The position numbers and the translations under genes are program-made. Source: Streblospio benedicti (taxonomy: Eukaryota; Annelida; Polychaeta; Spionida; Spionidae). From it: a stretch of 64,000 nt of DNA. The notes beneath the pieces are model-generated. The model made no database searches and was not told the origin of the DNA. It saw only the letters and a program-made list of their open reading frames with translations. The stretch is from assembly GCA_019095985.1 (NCBI GenBank), contig CM032660.1, forward strand, positions 26,731,913 to 26,795,912. The letters run 5' to 3'. Shown here piece by piece: positions 1 through 13,800 of this stretch (its first letter is position 1; the number at the start of each line of letters is the position of its first letter).

Positions 1-531
1 TCACTTAATCTATTTTGGTGTAAGCAGGCTTACTGAACATTCTGACATCCAGTTTAGCATTATCAAATAATTTATCACATACATTTCAGATTGGACTAAA
101 ATTTATATTTCGTATCAAATCAATTCATAACTCTTTCCAGAACCAAATTTAGGTAAATGTGATATTTTAACAAATACTTTATGAACACTATGATAAAATT
201 AAAAGCCAACTAAAGAGAATGAAACTAACCTGGTATTTTCACATCCATAACAAAATAAAAAGGTGTGTAGTTCAGCTATTACTCTTATATGATAGATAAG
301 CTCCTAAAATTGGTATATATACACATTCATGTATAAGAACCGTGATGAATAAACTGGAAAATTATAGCAGGAATGTACAGCTTATCATTAAAATCATAAA
401 ATTCAATGTAGCTCTTGTAAAAATATACGTTGTATATGCTTAAATAATATCAACATAACAAATTAAGAGGCAGCCAATATAAAAAGTAACTTCATATAAA
501 AATCTTGCATTGTCATTGAATAATAGTCATA

Positions 532-702
532 GGCAGATCCAGGTCGGGGGTGGGGGCGCAGGGAGCGCGCCCCCCCTGTTTTTCCACCAAAATACCTTAC
601 TTTCAATACATTTTAGTTCACTATACACTATATATAGCGCATACGAAACCCATGAGATCCCTTAGGTGCGCCGCCCCCTTTTTCTGAAAACCTAGATCTG
701 CC
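532..702. mobile_element. Short inverted-repeat element (MITE-like) downstream of SGSM2
   Basis: Ends ggcagatccaggt and acctagatctgcc are inverted. Inside are the G/C runs gtcgggggtgggggcgcagg and gcgcgcccccc, opposed by ggtgcgccgccccctttt. About 170 bases. Confidence 0.55.
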
Positions 703-1868
703 AGTGAAAGTTACATTTATGTGTCACTGTTAAAGCAACAAATTTCTTTCCCTAACAGCTGATGATAATGAAAAGGTAAAATAAAATATTCAGAACATTT
801 GTTCAAATTTGTGACTAGCATTGTACAACAAAAATACTAAACATAACATAAAACTCCTTAAGTTCATTAGCCATTGATTTCAGTCAAAAATGGGGGAGGG
901 GGGGGGGGGGAACAATATTAACAAATGATTTAAATGCACATTACTGATAGAAACAGAAAACATTATACCTGCAGTATATCACATCTTATACCATATATAC
1001 AGTTAAAAATCAACAAAGCATTAATAGGTGGGAAAATTCAACAACATGACTTAAACATCAATATACTTTAACAGTATACAACAGTATATTACAATCAGAT
1101 ATATACAATCATTGACTTATGTTTACAATATACTACCCTCATTCCTTGAATTCAAAAATAACTATATACATTGTAATATTTAACAATTTTTAGCATTTTT
1201 GTATTATTAAGAAAATAGACACAAGATTTTTAGCTCACAAGTATTTACTCTGACCATGCAAACTTTGTAAATCATTACTGTGTTTAGACTTCAATGACAT
1301 ACTGGTGGTACTTCAAAAATTAGAAGTATATTTATAAGAAGAATCAATATCTATTTGAATTTGATTAGTACCAGTATGACATAATAGGAGTCTTACACAG
1401 AGAATGAGGTTACTGACGTACAATGATATCTCTCACACTTGGTCTAGATTTATGGAATGTACAAACCAGATGAGGCACAACAATTACCGGCAATGTCAAT
1501 ACAGATTCACTTCAATACACAAAGAGATTCAACAATAACAGTATAGGGAATATATATATATAGGTATCTGCGGTTGTATACATTATATCAATAAAATAAG
1601 TGCAGTAAATGTTGATTCTGATATGAAACTATGGGATTTTCAAGTGTAAAGTTTAAGAATTAGCAGGACAATTTCTATACTATTTTGTGTGTTGCCTGAA
1701 CATATTGTATTTCTTATGCAGCAAGTAGCAAATGCCCAATATCAAATGATATATTCCAGATAATAAAAATGTAGAGAATACAGGACACATATTAATATTC
1801 ATATAAAATCACTAGAATAATTCTCTCTTTCTTTAAATTATACAGTCATTATATATCATGTCCAGATT

Positions 1869-2122
1869 CTGGTATTTTGTATAGTCTTGTGTGCTATTTT
1901 ATATTGTCTAATCTTTTATTTTAATTTTTGACTATGTTATGAATTTGTGAATTTATTAAGTATATAATTTCGATTCATTAGAATCCTCTTCAGTTACATT
2001 CCAAAAGCAAAATGAATTGAAAATATATTCTTAATGAATTCACAAATTGATAACATGGTCAAAAATTAAAATAAAAGATTTGAAAATATAAAATACACAC
2101 AAGACTATACAAAATACCAAGA
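1869..2122. mobile_element. AT-rich foldback element
   Basis: Arms of about 90 bases (about 1870-1960 and 2030-2120) are inverted copies with few differences; both contain the words tggtattttgtatagtcttg and aatcttttattttaattttt, on opposite strands. The centre is about 70 bases. No coding content. Confidence 0.65.
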
Positions 2123-2730
2123 TGAGACAATGTGCTATACATACCACATGAACTATATATGGCATGTCCAGTTAGCTACTAATTTTTTCATCATGTCTAT
2201 AACCAGACACAGTCTTTTCTAACTTGAATATGATTTTACGGATATATATCATAACTAAAACATCGTGCGAAATGAAATAATCACTGTATAATATACAAAA
2301 CTACTTATCATTCCTATATTCTGTAAGCTTTTAAATTGAAGCAACAATCTTCTAATTTGTTTTACATTGGTTCTAATTAGCAACATTTAATCATATCCTT
2401 CTGTTATACAAATGTATGTTGCTTTTACATACTTTGTAAACCATTTCAGATTGCAATTATTAAGAAGACCGCCGATTAAATCAGCAATGCTTGAAAAATA
2501 TTCACTATTTATGTCATGTATTTTTACTGGTCAAATGGTTTTACCGTAAGATTTGAGGCATTTGCTGTATTTGCAAATTACAACATGCTTGCCCTACAGT
2601 AGGTCTTGATGAATGGTCATTATTGTTGCACATGCGAAGTAAAATAGACACCACATCTTGAAACTTAAACTTAGGAGCTTTCCTTATTGTTCTACATATA
2701 TATCTAACTGAATACTAATTGTATCTTACA

Positions 2731-4801
2731 TTATTTATTGTCAATGAGGTCTTGCAGACGATACACAAGATCACGTGAGATTTTTAGGACTTGCTTAGCT
2801 GGATGTCGCTCTGCCATTTCTAAAATTGTTTATTCAATATAAAATGAATGGTATAATTTTCAAGCAAAACAGTCTAAATGTACCGGTAAGTAATAAAAAT
2901 ATTATTACAAAAGGTTCATTTCAAAAAATTATGAAACTAATTAAATCATCCTACATGTATAAACATAAAATTATCATTAATAAAAGTTCACCAGTAAAAT
3001 TCCAGTTACTATGCACCCTCTTACTGGATAAAATCTCTAATACATCTATGACTTTTAATGCACACAACGAAAAATAATCTCAGCTAAAAAATATCCCTTA
3101 ATAGGACAAAAGCATCAATACATACCATTGAAGAACTTTATAATATCAGTGAAATCCATGTTGTTGTCAATGATAATATCTCTGTAATATTCTACAAGAG
3201 CGAGTGCGATGAACAAGACAAAGTGTCTTGACGAGATGTATTTGGCAGCCCAGATGCTCTCCCACACAGTGAACACATCATCATACAGCAACTCTGCGAA
3301 TGAGAGAATATTAGTAAACTATATGATGGCTACTCATCAATGATAATTGTACGATAACTGAAATAATGTTACATATAAACTGGCTATGTTGGTGCTGAAT
3401 GTTCACTGTAAAGCATGCTAAATAAAACGTACCCCTTTTGAAGTCAAGCAGGAACCATCTGTAGCAGAAGTAGAAGTGGGTGTAGTCTCCATTCTGGTGC
3501 ATATGTTCAAACAGTTCCGGATCAAGGATCTTTAAAAAAAAACATCATTAATTGTTAGTATAATTTCTAGTGCTGATGACTTACATAAACTCCAGCAAAA
3601 CCTTTATTGTTACAATTAAGTCTATAAATTGATTATCTTACAAGCTCAATTTTTTACACTGGTAAAGTTATGTTTTGACATTGAAGAAACATTAGACTTA
3701 AGAAAATATAAGAGATGGTAAAACAATACCTGGATCAATGACCTCATGTTAGCAAAGTGTGTGTCCATGGCTCCTCCATGGGGAAAGTTGGCGGACATCC
3801 TCTTCATCAAGTGACAGAAGCAGCTGTATGTTTTAGCTTCTGTAATATTAAATCAACATTGTTGCTTACTTGCTCTTGTATATGTGGCACTTCTCCTGAC
3901 TCATAATAGATCAAACATTTGTGTGAAAATTCAATCCGAAACCCACCACTCTAACTAAAACCTTCCTTGTAACACACATTAAATTTGTCAGAAGTAATTA
4001 TAATCTTTATAAGCTTACTCTAAATAGATACAGAACTTTATAGCAAAACATTCACTGGAAAATTACTGAATTTTTATTTTTTCAATTCATGCAAACTTGG
4101 GTAAATATATAAAATTGAAGATTTTTGGCAACTCCTACTTTCAAACTAGCAAAGTAATGTACAGCATGCTAAATTGGCAGTTTTCTAAGATTTTTACCAA
4201 CAATGAGAATTTACAATCATCTAAAAATTAGAAAAACTTACCATCATCGAGTATGACGAGAAGAGGAGCCACAAGGTCACACATGCCCTGGACATAACCG
4301 ATCTCAAGGTGTTCCCAAACGTACCTAACATCAGACACACAAACTCCTTGAACACAGATCCCTTGAGCATGGTCCATTTCAATTTACATGTACATTTAAA
4401 TATTGTCAGCTAAAAATAGATTCATTGGTTTATGAACTATAGAACTAGTATTTGTTGAAAACCCGATTTGGTCTATTGAGTATTGAGCATAGGGATGACA
4501 AAAAAAACAAATCTAAATCGTTTACTTTTGTTTGCCAAGAAGCACAAACTTAGGAAAAGATTTAGAAGGACACGGGATCATATGACAGTCTAGTGTGTCC
4601 AGTACAAAATGGTAAAAACAATAGGTAGCATAAGTAGAAGAGAGTGTCGCCTCATGGTCACTTACGTGCACATGATGTTGCGCAGCTTGTCGAGGTTCTC
4701 AGTGTTGAAGTAGGCGTAGTTTCGGTCACAGCGCTGCACGTCCTTGTCGATGCGGTGCAGATTGAGGGCCACCGAGTCGAGCAGCTCGGGGGAGTACACA
4801 C
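2731..4801 (-). CDS. SGSM2: SGSM2 exons 23-28: catalytic TBC domain and C-terminus
   Basis: These six exons hold the RabGAP core. The arginine-finger motif IxxDxxR is present (IDKDVQR in [17 protein letters not shown]), and so is the glutamine-finger motif YxQG ([10 protein letters not shown]), so both catalytic residues are intact. Then follow [84 protein letters not shown] and the helical end [15 protein letters not shown], with stop at 2731-2733. The protein ends DLIDNK, like vertebrate SGSM. The last two codons plus stop happen to spell AATAAATAA, but this is unlikely to be the poly(A) signal, because cleavage would fall almost at the stop codon. Confidence 0.94.
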
Positions 4802-7800
4802 CTGCAAGGGGACGCCCGCGGCGAGGCGCACCTGGCTTTACTACTAGGTACGAGGACCAAGCAAAGGAAAAAAACACAAACAAACTAAATAAAAAGCAAC
4901 ACATTGAAGGCAACAAAAGAACAATGAGCGGTAACTAGTCAGGGGTGTAGCTATGCTGTAATGGAAGAATGTAACACCATATGAAAAAAAAAATGAGTCC
5001 TTTTCAATGCTGCGTGTCTTACACAGGATGGGTAGTGAAAAAAGAAAAAACAGTTTTGCTACACCCGGTGATTCAATGGCAGCTGAATAAAAGAATGTTG
5101 CTTCTAACGCCATAAACAAGTAACTAGTCAAACAGAATATGTGGTAATGAACATACATGTAACAATATGAATACATGTAAATGGTTGAAGTAATAAAAGA
5201 TCTACTAACTTCTAACAATGACATTTTAATTTACTAAAAACTACATGCTCATCAGAAAGTTGAACATCAAATACAAGGTTTTAATTTAACATCTATTACT
5301 GATTCTATTAACGTTTTAAAATAAAAAATGAACTAAATTCATCAAAATTTTGTACAAATTCTAAAAATCCTAAGAGGATAACATTCACAGTGGTGCTAAA
5401 TAAAGTTGCTTTACTATTGAGTATTGTCTCCTATCAATAAAAATTCAAGTCATGATAAGCAATTAATAATTAAAGTAATGTACAATATTATACTAGTACC
5501 TTTATGAGATATAACATTGAAGAAAACTTCCTATTTGGATTATATGATAATAAGAAAAAAATTAATGAAGTCAAAAATATAGAACTAATGTACAAACCCC
5601 TGTATCTATTAAGGCACGAAAAAATTCGCGTTTAAAAAATTATGAAAAAATTAAGATATATGCAATAGGAAATAAAAGAGCCCTCATTAGAGCAATGTCA
5701 ATCCTACCAAATAATAGCCTTCATAATATATATAGACTAACTCTATCAATAATTCAATAACTAAAATTCAATGTGTGTTTATTCATCATAGTGAAATTTT
5801 GTGCTCTAAGCTCTAGCTCAAGGTATAATACACCAAATCCGGATCATAGAAAAACTCCATATCGCTAAATACCCACCTCCATTTGAGGCAACAGAGACTG
5901 GTGATGCTGAATTGAGGCTTTCTCTGGAGGCTGAGAGGTGTTCTGTGGGCAGAGGAAGGTGCTCATTGAGCAGTGCACAAAACAAAAAGAAGCCAACATC
6001 ACAAAAAGCTTAGTGTTTTGAGTAAAAAAAAAGTATGTGTCAAACAACCAATACACTGGACAAACGAAGCTTACAAATAGTGCAAGAAATTTTCGTGCAT
6101 GCAAAAATGATGTCCAGTCTGTATAGTAATGGTTGCAAAATATAAGACAAAAGCTTTCGTTGAGATGCCCATCTATGTTGAATTTATATTATTTGTATTT
6201 ATATTACATTTCACATATATAGTTAGATAAAAGACATAAATGTTAAAAGAAATGTAAAACCTTAACACAGACTTTACTGAATATCAACACAATCACGTTG
6301 ATCAAGAAATAAAACAACAATAATAGAAAGATATTAAACAGACTTAAAACAAATCAGAAATAACTGCTTCAGTACCTCCTTCTTCTGGAGTGCTACAGCT
6401 GAGTGTACCTCCTCTGTCATCAAAATCTCCCTTCTCTAGATCTCGGTTACAAATATCCACTGATGGCTTTGTGATTACAATGGGACGTTCTTCAACTAAA
6501 AGAAAATATATTGCAGTCTTGTAGTGCACCTATTGAACTACACTATAAAATGGTTATCAGTAAACTTTTTCAGAGAAATGACTTCAGCAGTGGCAAGTAA
6601 TATATATATTTTTTTCAAATTCATGCTATGTTGCAGACAATTTTTGCAGTGAAAAACAGTTACCTGAGGGCAGACCTCCGATGTCATCACTCTCAGAGCG
6701 AATCGCTTCCACATTCTTGTCCGTGTCACAACTGTCACTCCGCTTGGAGTCGGTCCACGAAGGGCAGGAGCCGCGCCCTATAGAGTCCCCTATTCCTGCC
6801 ACAACAGCTTTTATTATTCACCCAAATAAAGTTTTATATTTTTTGAAAAACCAAGTACAGTGATAAACATATTTCAAAAGAAAAGCAATCATACAAACAG
6901 AACATGTTCACCACACAAAAAATGGATCTTATATAGTCTAAACACAAAAGTTTTACACAAAATAGCTGGGTTTTATCATTTTTTCATAAACACTGACAAT
7001 CATTTGGTCATTTGCATGTTAATGTCACTAGCAAGGTAAAGAAAGCTGACCTTCATCGGGTGAGTTCGGTGGCAGGGCAGTGGTTTCCCTCACAGTAGCA
7101 GCCACAGTAGGGTTCTGACCCTCACTGGAGGTCGCAGTGTCTGTGGAAACCTGCCTCGGGGGCGTGGCAGGATGGCGAGTGGGCGTATCCATGGAGATCT
7201 GAAACAACAAATAATATTCAATGCAGTGACCAGGCTAACTTACTAACAAGTTTGATAACACTTTCACGGGACAATGATTTATTTTAAGAATGAATCATAC
7301 ATTTCATGATGTTGATATATGTGAGAGTACAATGTATGTAGATAACAAATAATAAAACGATTTAAAATCACTGCTACATTTACGGCATGCTTTTCATTGA
7401 AAATTGCTGCCTATAAATAATGCAAACATCAAAATAAAACAGTGCTCATGCAGAATGGAAAATATGCAGACATGAAGTAACTACAAACTAAATTATCCGT
7501 TCAAAAAAAATAATTTGCTTGTACTTTCTTTAAATGAGTTACATTGTTTGTACATAACAGTGAAAGCAATGTTTGCTTTAATGTGTCATAATCATAATAT
7601 TGCAATGGACATTTATAAATATATAAATCACTACATGTATCTTAGAAAAAAGGGAGAAACTAAGCTGAAAAAAATATAAAGCTGACTAATGCTTTCTGAA
7701 TTTACCTTGTCCGTGTTTCGCTAGTTTGAAAATATTTCTATATTTATTACTAGGGGCTGGTATCAAGTCTGTTGGAAATCAGGAAAATTTATCGACTAAA

Positions 7801-10800
7801 ATATTTGATGATTTATGGTCTTGTCTTCAAATATACAAGTTGGTTTATAGAAACAGAATTCAGAAGTTATTTTGAAAGCAAAATTCTAATATGCATCAGT
7901 AAAGCCTTTTTATGTATGTATCAAACATGGAAGAATGAAACAGATTCATAAATGTATCTCTATGTAATAACTTAACACAAATTAACTTTAAGGAGATCGT
8001 AACAATAATAACAAGAGTTGTACAAATGAAAACTTTTGATCAATGTTTTGCAAATAACCAGATAATTAAAGATATAATGAAAGATGTAAGTTGTGTTCTT
8101 GTTTGAAAAGTAGACCTTCATTTTTATAAAAAATTGAATGCATTTATAAGAAAATATAGTGGTTGCTGATTTTAGAGTTAAAATGGAAATTTATATTCAT
8201 TGAAAAGTTTTCAAAAACAAACTTACTTTAAAGAGTAAATTATGCAATTGTAACATGAAAAAGATCTAAACTACATAACACTATAGCAATCATTTTCTTC
8301 TTAACCAATACAAAAATGACTACAAAAGCTACTAAGATCTAAAAATATATGAAATAGCTTCTTTATTATATAAATTCATACTCTAACTAATGCTAATTCA
8401 TTTCATCTATATGAACATGAAACAAAATAGACAGAAAGAAATCTTTTTAGCAATATGTGATTTCATAAATAGTGATGTCACAAGGTTAGAGGTCAGCCAA
8501 TATAACTTGTACATTGGAAGCGATTTTTACATACAATATACAGCAAAACATGACGGTGAAAACAGCTAAATATGTAATTTGGTTAGTTCTTATTAAATGC
8601 TTATAAATTTAAGTAACCCTATGTTGTATATATATATGAGATTCATGGCTAAAATCAGAGACCAATGTTACATATTTTTCAAGAGTTCTCAGGAAAAATT
8701 AAAACGCATTTCTAGAGTATACCCGGGTAGTAACAAAACAAGCATTATGTCTATAAAGTAAGGTCAAGATTTGACTTTGAACGGACCATCGTTGGGAGAG
8801 GTTTTACCAAATTCTTGGCACTATGAATTTTAACTTACATATAACATGTACAGTTTTAGTTTTATAGTTACATGCTTTACAACAAAGTACCACATGATTA
8901 TGGTGATTGCATTTAATAATTATGCACTTTGATTTTATAACGTAGTCACCCAGAACACTCAACCAGTACAGTGTATCTGTAGTGTATATCATTTACAGAT
9001 TTAACTCACTGAATGATTGATTGAAACAATGCGTGACTTTATTTCATCCATGTCAAGTGAGAATTAATCAGGTTATTCACTGCTTTCTTATTGCTGTATC
9101 AAAACATATACCACTTAACCTTTGACTTTGTGATGTTACTGTCACTTGACTCGCTTCTATTTAAGGAATTACTTATTTGTTCAAACTGTGTGTGAGGACA
9201 TGCACCTTGTGTAGATCAATCCCATCTTTTTGGATAAGAGATACCCAAATAAAAGAGTTGTATTATATTAATTTCATCTTGATAACTTATTAAATATAAA
9301 ACGACTTTTTCATATAACTACAATGATAACTCAAAAAAACATTTTTAGGATTGCGATATATTGTTTAACTTATGATCGTAAAAAAAAGTAAGTCTCATTG
9401 ATGTTAATTTTGGTAGACAACCTTTAAAACAGCTGCAGAAACAATATACTTTACAAAAGAAGAGTGTGTCAATGTAAAAGCATTGAGAGAAAGAAGCGGA
9501 GGTAATGGTGGGTACCTGGCGAGAAGGGTGTTCAGAGGTGGGTGTCACAAGCTGACTAGATGTCTCCTCAGGGACAGTCTCCGGATGAGAGAAGTCGTCT
9601 GAGTCAACGCTCTCAAACACATCATTGCTAAGACTCGAATCCTTTCTCATCAGAGGGATGTGACCATCCTAGTGGAGGAAGGAACAACAACAATTAGCAC
9701 ATGCACGTGGATGCAAAATGATTATTGTCTATTGGTATGAAGAAATTTGCACCAAACAGGTCTGTTTCCATTAATTGTGTAGGATAAGTGATATACAGAA
9801 CCCACATGTCAACATCTAAAAGGGAAAGAATTTATCTCAAAGTTAAAAGATGGAGTAAAATATTTAGGATGATACAGATTAGATTCCAAAATGTTCTTAT
9901 ATTATAATTGCGCTACTTATATTAGCTTCATTATTCACATAATTATGCTGAAATCTATTTTCTGTTCAAAATTATGTATTTGGCACATTAAAATTACAAG
10001 CCATGAAACTTAATTTTAAACAATTCTACCGCTTCAAGAAAACACAAGACACTAAAATAATATTACAAAGACCCGGACTGCTCGAATAGGCATGATTTTC
10101 TGATTTAATACTACCTGACTGTTTTCTGTGGAAAGTTTCACAAGGTTGGCAGCCATGATCTCCTTATCTCTCTGCCTCACAATAGCCTCGACGGCGAGCC
10201 ATTCGGACACAGTTTTCTCATACTGTTGTTTGAGTTGCTCGTCCTGCTCCTCGCGTGCCACGAGTGTGCTGCCAAACTCATAGTGACCGAGCAAGTACGG
10301 CCACACCTAAGGCGCAAGCAGTTTATTACAAAAATTACTGCAATAATGTTAGTGGCTTTTTATTAATATCCATGTAGTTATAATTTGGTTTCTGTACATG
10401 ACAACGGTTGGAGAAGTAGAATCTAGAATGTATCATAATAACAATGTAAGATCTATAAAGCCCTCACCTCTTTCCTTATTTCATGAGCACATCCACCATA
10501 GTAAACCAAGCGGTATACCTCAGTCCCAGTGGCCACCTATTGAAAAGTAAAAACAGCAGAAGTTGCCAGATTGTTACTAAAGTAATTTACTATTCATATT
10601 TTGAAATACAAGTTTCTACATGCATATCTGAAAAGATATTCAAAACTTTACATGTACTGCTAGTATCCCTAACATCCATGCATGATTATAATAACAATGT
10701 AGCATTCCAATAAAGGCAGAGCATCTTGCACTCAAATTAAATACAATTTGTCTAACGCTCACTACTCTGTACAACAGTTGCAAACTGGGTCGACATTGCT

Positions 10801-13800
10801 CTAATTTCAAGTAATGTACGACAAACAGAGGCAACGATACACTAGTGTGTGGACGGTTCGAGAAAATTGAGACCAGTTAATCGGCTCTATGTAACCGAAC
10901 GGTAACCGATTAACTGCCAATTATCGCTCATCCAAGTATTTCATGTTATTTTCAGGAACTACATGCAAGGTGCACGTAAAGCAAAACGATACTGCGACTG
11001 GATATATTTGATTGGACACCCTGTATCAATTAGCGTTTGAAAAAAAATCGCGGTTTATGCATTTTGTCTTTTACGTTCACCAGCAAGGCAATTTGAACAG
11101 CCAAAAATGTTAAATCACGCAAAATTAATGAAATATATGGATATATATAGCTTGGGCATGAAAATAATCATCAAAATCAATAACCGGTTTGTCAAATGCC
11201 GTCTACATTGCTGTATATGAGTGTAAAGCCCTCACCACTCCGCCATCTGTGTGCATGTCCCTCCACACCTGCACAGTCAGTCCCGATGACGCATCACCCG
11301 GGTCTTCCACAGAGATCACTGTCTGGTTGACAAGACCAGACAAATGGGTTCGCACGGTCTTCAGGTGGCGACAGTATGACAGCCCTAGTGACAAGACAGC
11401 AAATGGGTAAAAACATTTATCAACAGATATATCTCATTATCTCAAGGATTAAGCCAGATATAGAAAATTCTTAGGTAGATAACAATTACATGATTAAATT
11501 CACTTAATGTTTAACCCTTTGGGGGCCAGACTCCTATCAACTATAATTTGCCAAACCAATTTCCCTGCTCAATTGCCAACAAAAATTAGCTGCAGCATGA
11601 AACGTTTTGCGTGTTCAAAGCTTTCATTCATGAACTTCACAGCTGTCTCTTCAAACTGTTGTAAAATCCCTTGGAATTACTATATTTTAACAAATTAAAA
11701 CTTTAATGCAAAAAAATTTTGTCCTGCATCCTGTGTTGCATAAAAATATTCAAGACAACATTTTAGTTTCTAACATAACCAATAGTTTCGGGAAGTCGTT
11801 ATGTATAGGTTTTTTGCAGTGTGTTTCACAAGAAGAAAATTTCCTTGGAAGTAATAAATCGGTGTGATGTGGAAAATCAATGTTTATATAATTTATACTA
11901 TGATAATCCTTAGGCGAATCTCTTCATGGTGATATATTTTTTGTAAATATTACAATGTCTACTTATAAAAAAATGAGCCTAAACATTTCTCCACGTGACA
12001 GCTCAAAACAGGTAATGGCGGACTTTGTTGCATTTTAATCATGGTTTGCCTAATAAATCAATTATGTGAGGTTATTACCAATCATAAACTGAAAATAATT
12101 ACAGCCGAGTGTTCCTCAATTACTTGTACAAGTAGTTATCTAAATTTCAAGTCAATTACAGCCATTTATTCCTGCAAACGAAGTGATCATCAGTGACATG
12201 TTCTAGCTGTCAAATGACAGATAACTTGGATTCCACACGAACGAAATCATCGTAGCTCGGCAATATACCACTGTGTTCTGTACGACAATAAGATCGTTGT
12301 TTGGCAGTTTATCTGCTGCTTTTAAGACACGATTAGATCGTTTTTTGGCACCGAAAGGGTTAAGCTAGATATAATAGGCTTTGAAACTACATGCCTATTT
12401 CTATTACACTTGTATATGGAATAAGCTGTAAGGGAAACTCCCTGCACATTGATTTTTTAGAAAAATATGATAAAAAAAAACATACGAGCACCCATGTATC
12501 GAGAAAAATGAGAGCTATGCTAATATTCTACCAGTCATGCCACCCATTTTTTTCCCACAAAAGATCTGAGTAAAATGTCATTTTGTAATGGATTTGACTG
12601 ATGAGACAAAACCCATACTTATTACTTACATCCATAAAATGCACGAGAGACAATCTGTGTCTTCATGGTGTCACAAAGCTGTCTTACTGCAGATCTACAA
12701 AACAACAATAGAAGTAGTGAAATCTTTGTGTGCATTTTAGTAATGTTGGACACATCAAAAAGAAATTTAAATCATGGAAAGCATTTATTTCAATGGAAAA
12801 TAATGATTAAGAAGCCCATGAATTCTATTTCATCAACTTTAATTAACTCATTATCTTGAGAATACAGAAATTGTTTATTGAAAAGCTTCAAAGTTTCTCA
12901 ATTTGCATAGCTTCAAAACAAAAATCAACCTGAAACGAAAATCTCAACGGGATGGCTCGAGTCTAAGTGAAAAGAAATGTAGTGAACAGATAAGACAACT
13001 GGTTTCAGCACTAACACAAGACACGACAATGCCAATCAACCGGACAACTTGCTTGTGTTAAAATGAAATTAATAAACCCCAGGGAATGAGAAAAATTAAA
13101 TGACAGCAAATTTCAAAGTCAAGTGAATCTTTGAATAACTGGCTGAATATATCAATTGTATACAAATTATGAATACAAAATGTGTTTGCAAAACTGTATA
13201 TGTAACGACTTGATTTTGCTGCTCATAAACCTAAAATATAACATTCAAATAAAACAAAGGAACCCATTTTTATCATTTCACATTTCTTTCTTTTATTATC
13301 AGCTGTTGTTTCAAACCTCTGTGATCATCCTATAATAATTTATAAATTGCTTTTGTTTGCTTCAAATAACTTCTTACTTTACTTATTTGGAAAGGCAGTA
13401 GCTCTTAAAGACAATTACATTTCAAAGTGTCAAAACCATTTAAAACACTACATTCCATGACTACAACTGCATCTGTGTATCTAGAGTGTATCAAACATGG
13501 ACAAAGAGTTGTCAATACCCCCCCCCCCCACCCCCCACCCCCCACGTAAAAATACTAAATTACTATTTGCATTCACATTCATAATTAGTATTCGCTACCT
13601 CATCAGCATTCAACAGAACCTATTGATGCGCTAACTGTTGCCAACAAAAATGGTTAAACCAATAAGAGATGGTCAAACACAAAAAAGGACAAATAAAACA
13701 ACAATGATGCTTCTTTCAACAACAGACAACATTCAATCAATGAAAATTATCCTATACAGAATACAACAAACCAAATGATGGTGGTCTCACTTATTAAAAC

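Larger units (their letters stand above)
1..2730. other. Sequence downstream of SGSM2
   Basis: AT-rich. Apart from the two foldback elements (532-702, 1869-2122) and a poly-G run, I see no exon, RNA gene or clear poly(A) signal for SGSM2. Confidence 0.6.

Noticed and set aside
2731-2739. AATAAA at the SGSM2 stop codon as poly(A) signal
   Set aside because: It overlaps the last codons; cleavage 10-30 bases on would leave almost no 3' untranslated region. Coincidence is more likely.
10840-10930. Possible short palindromic element with aaccggt/accgatt words
   Set aside because: Inverted matches are too short and irregular to define ends.
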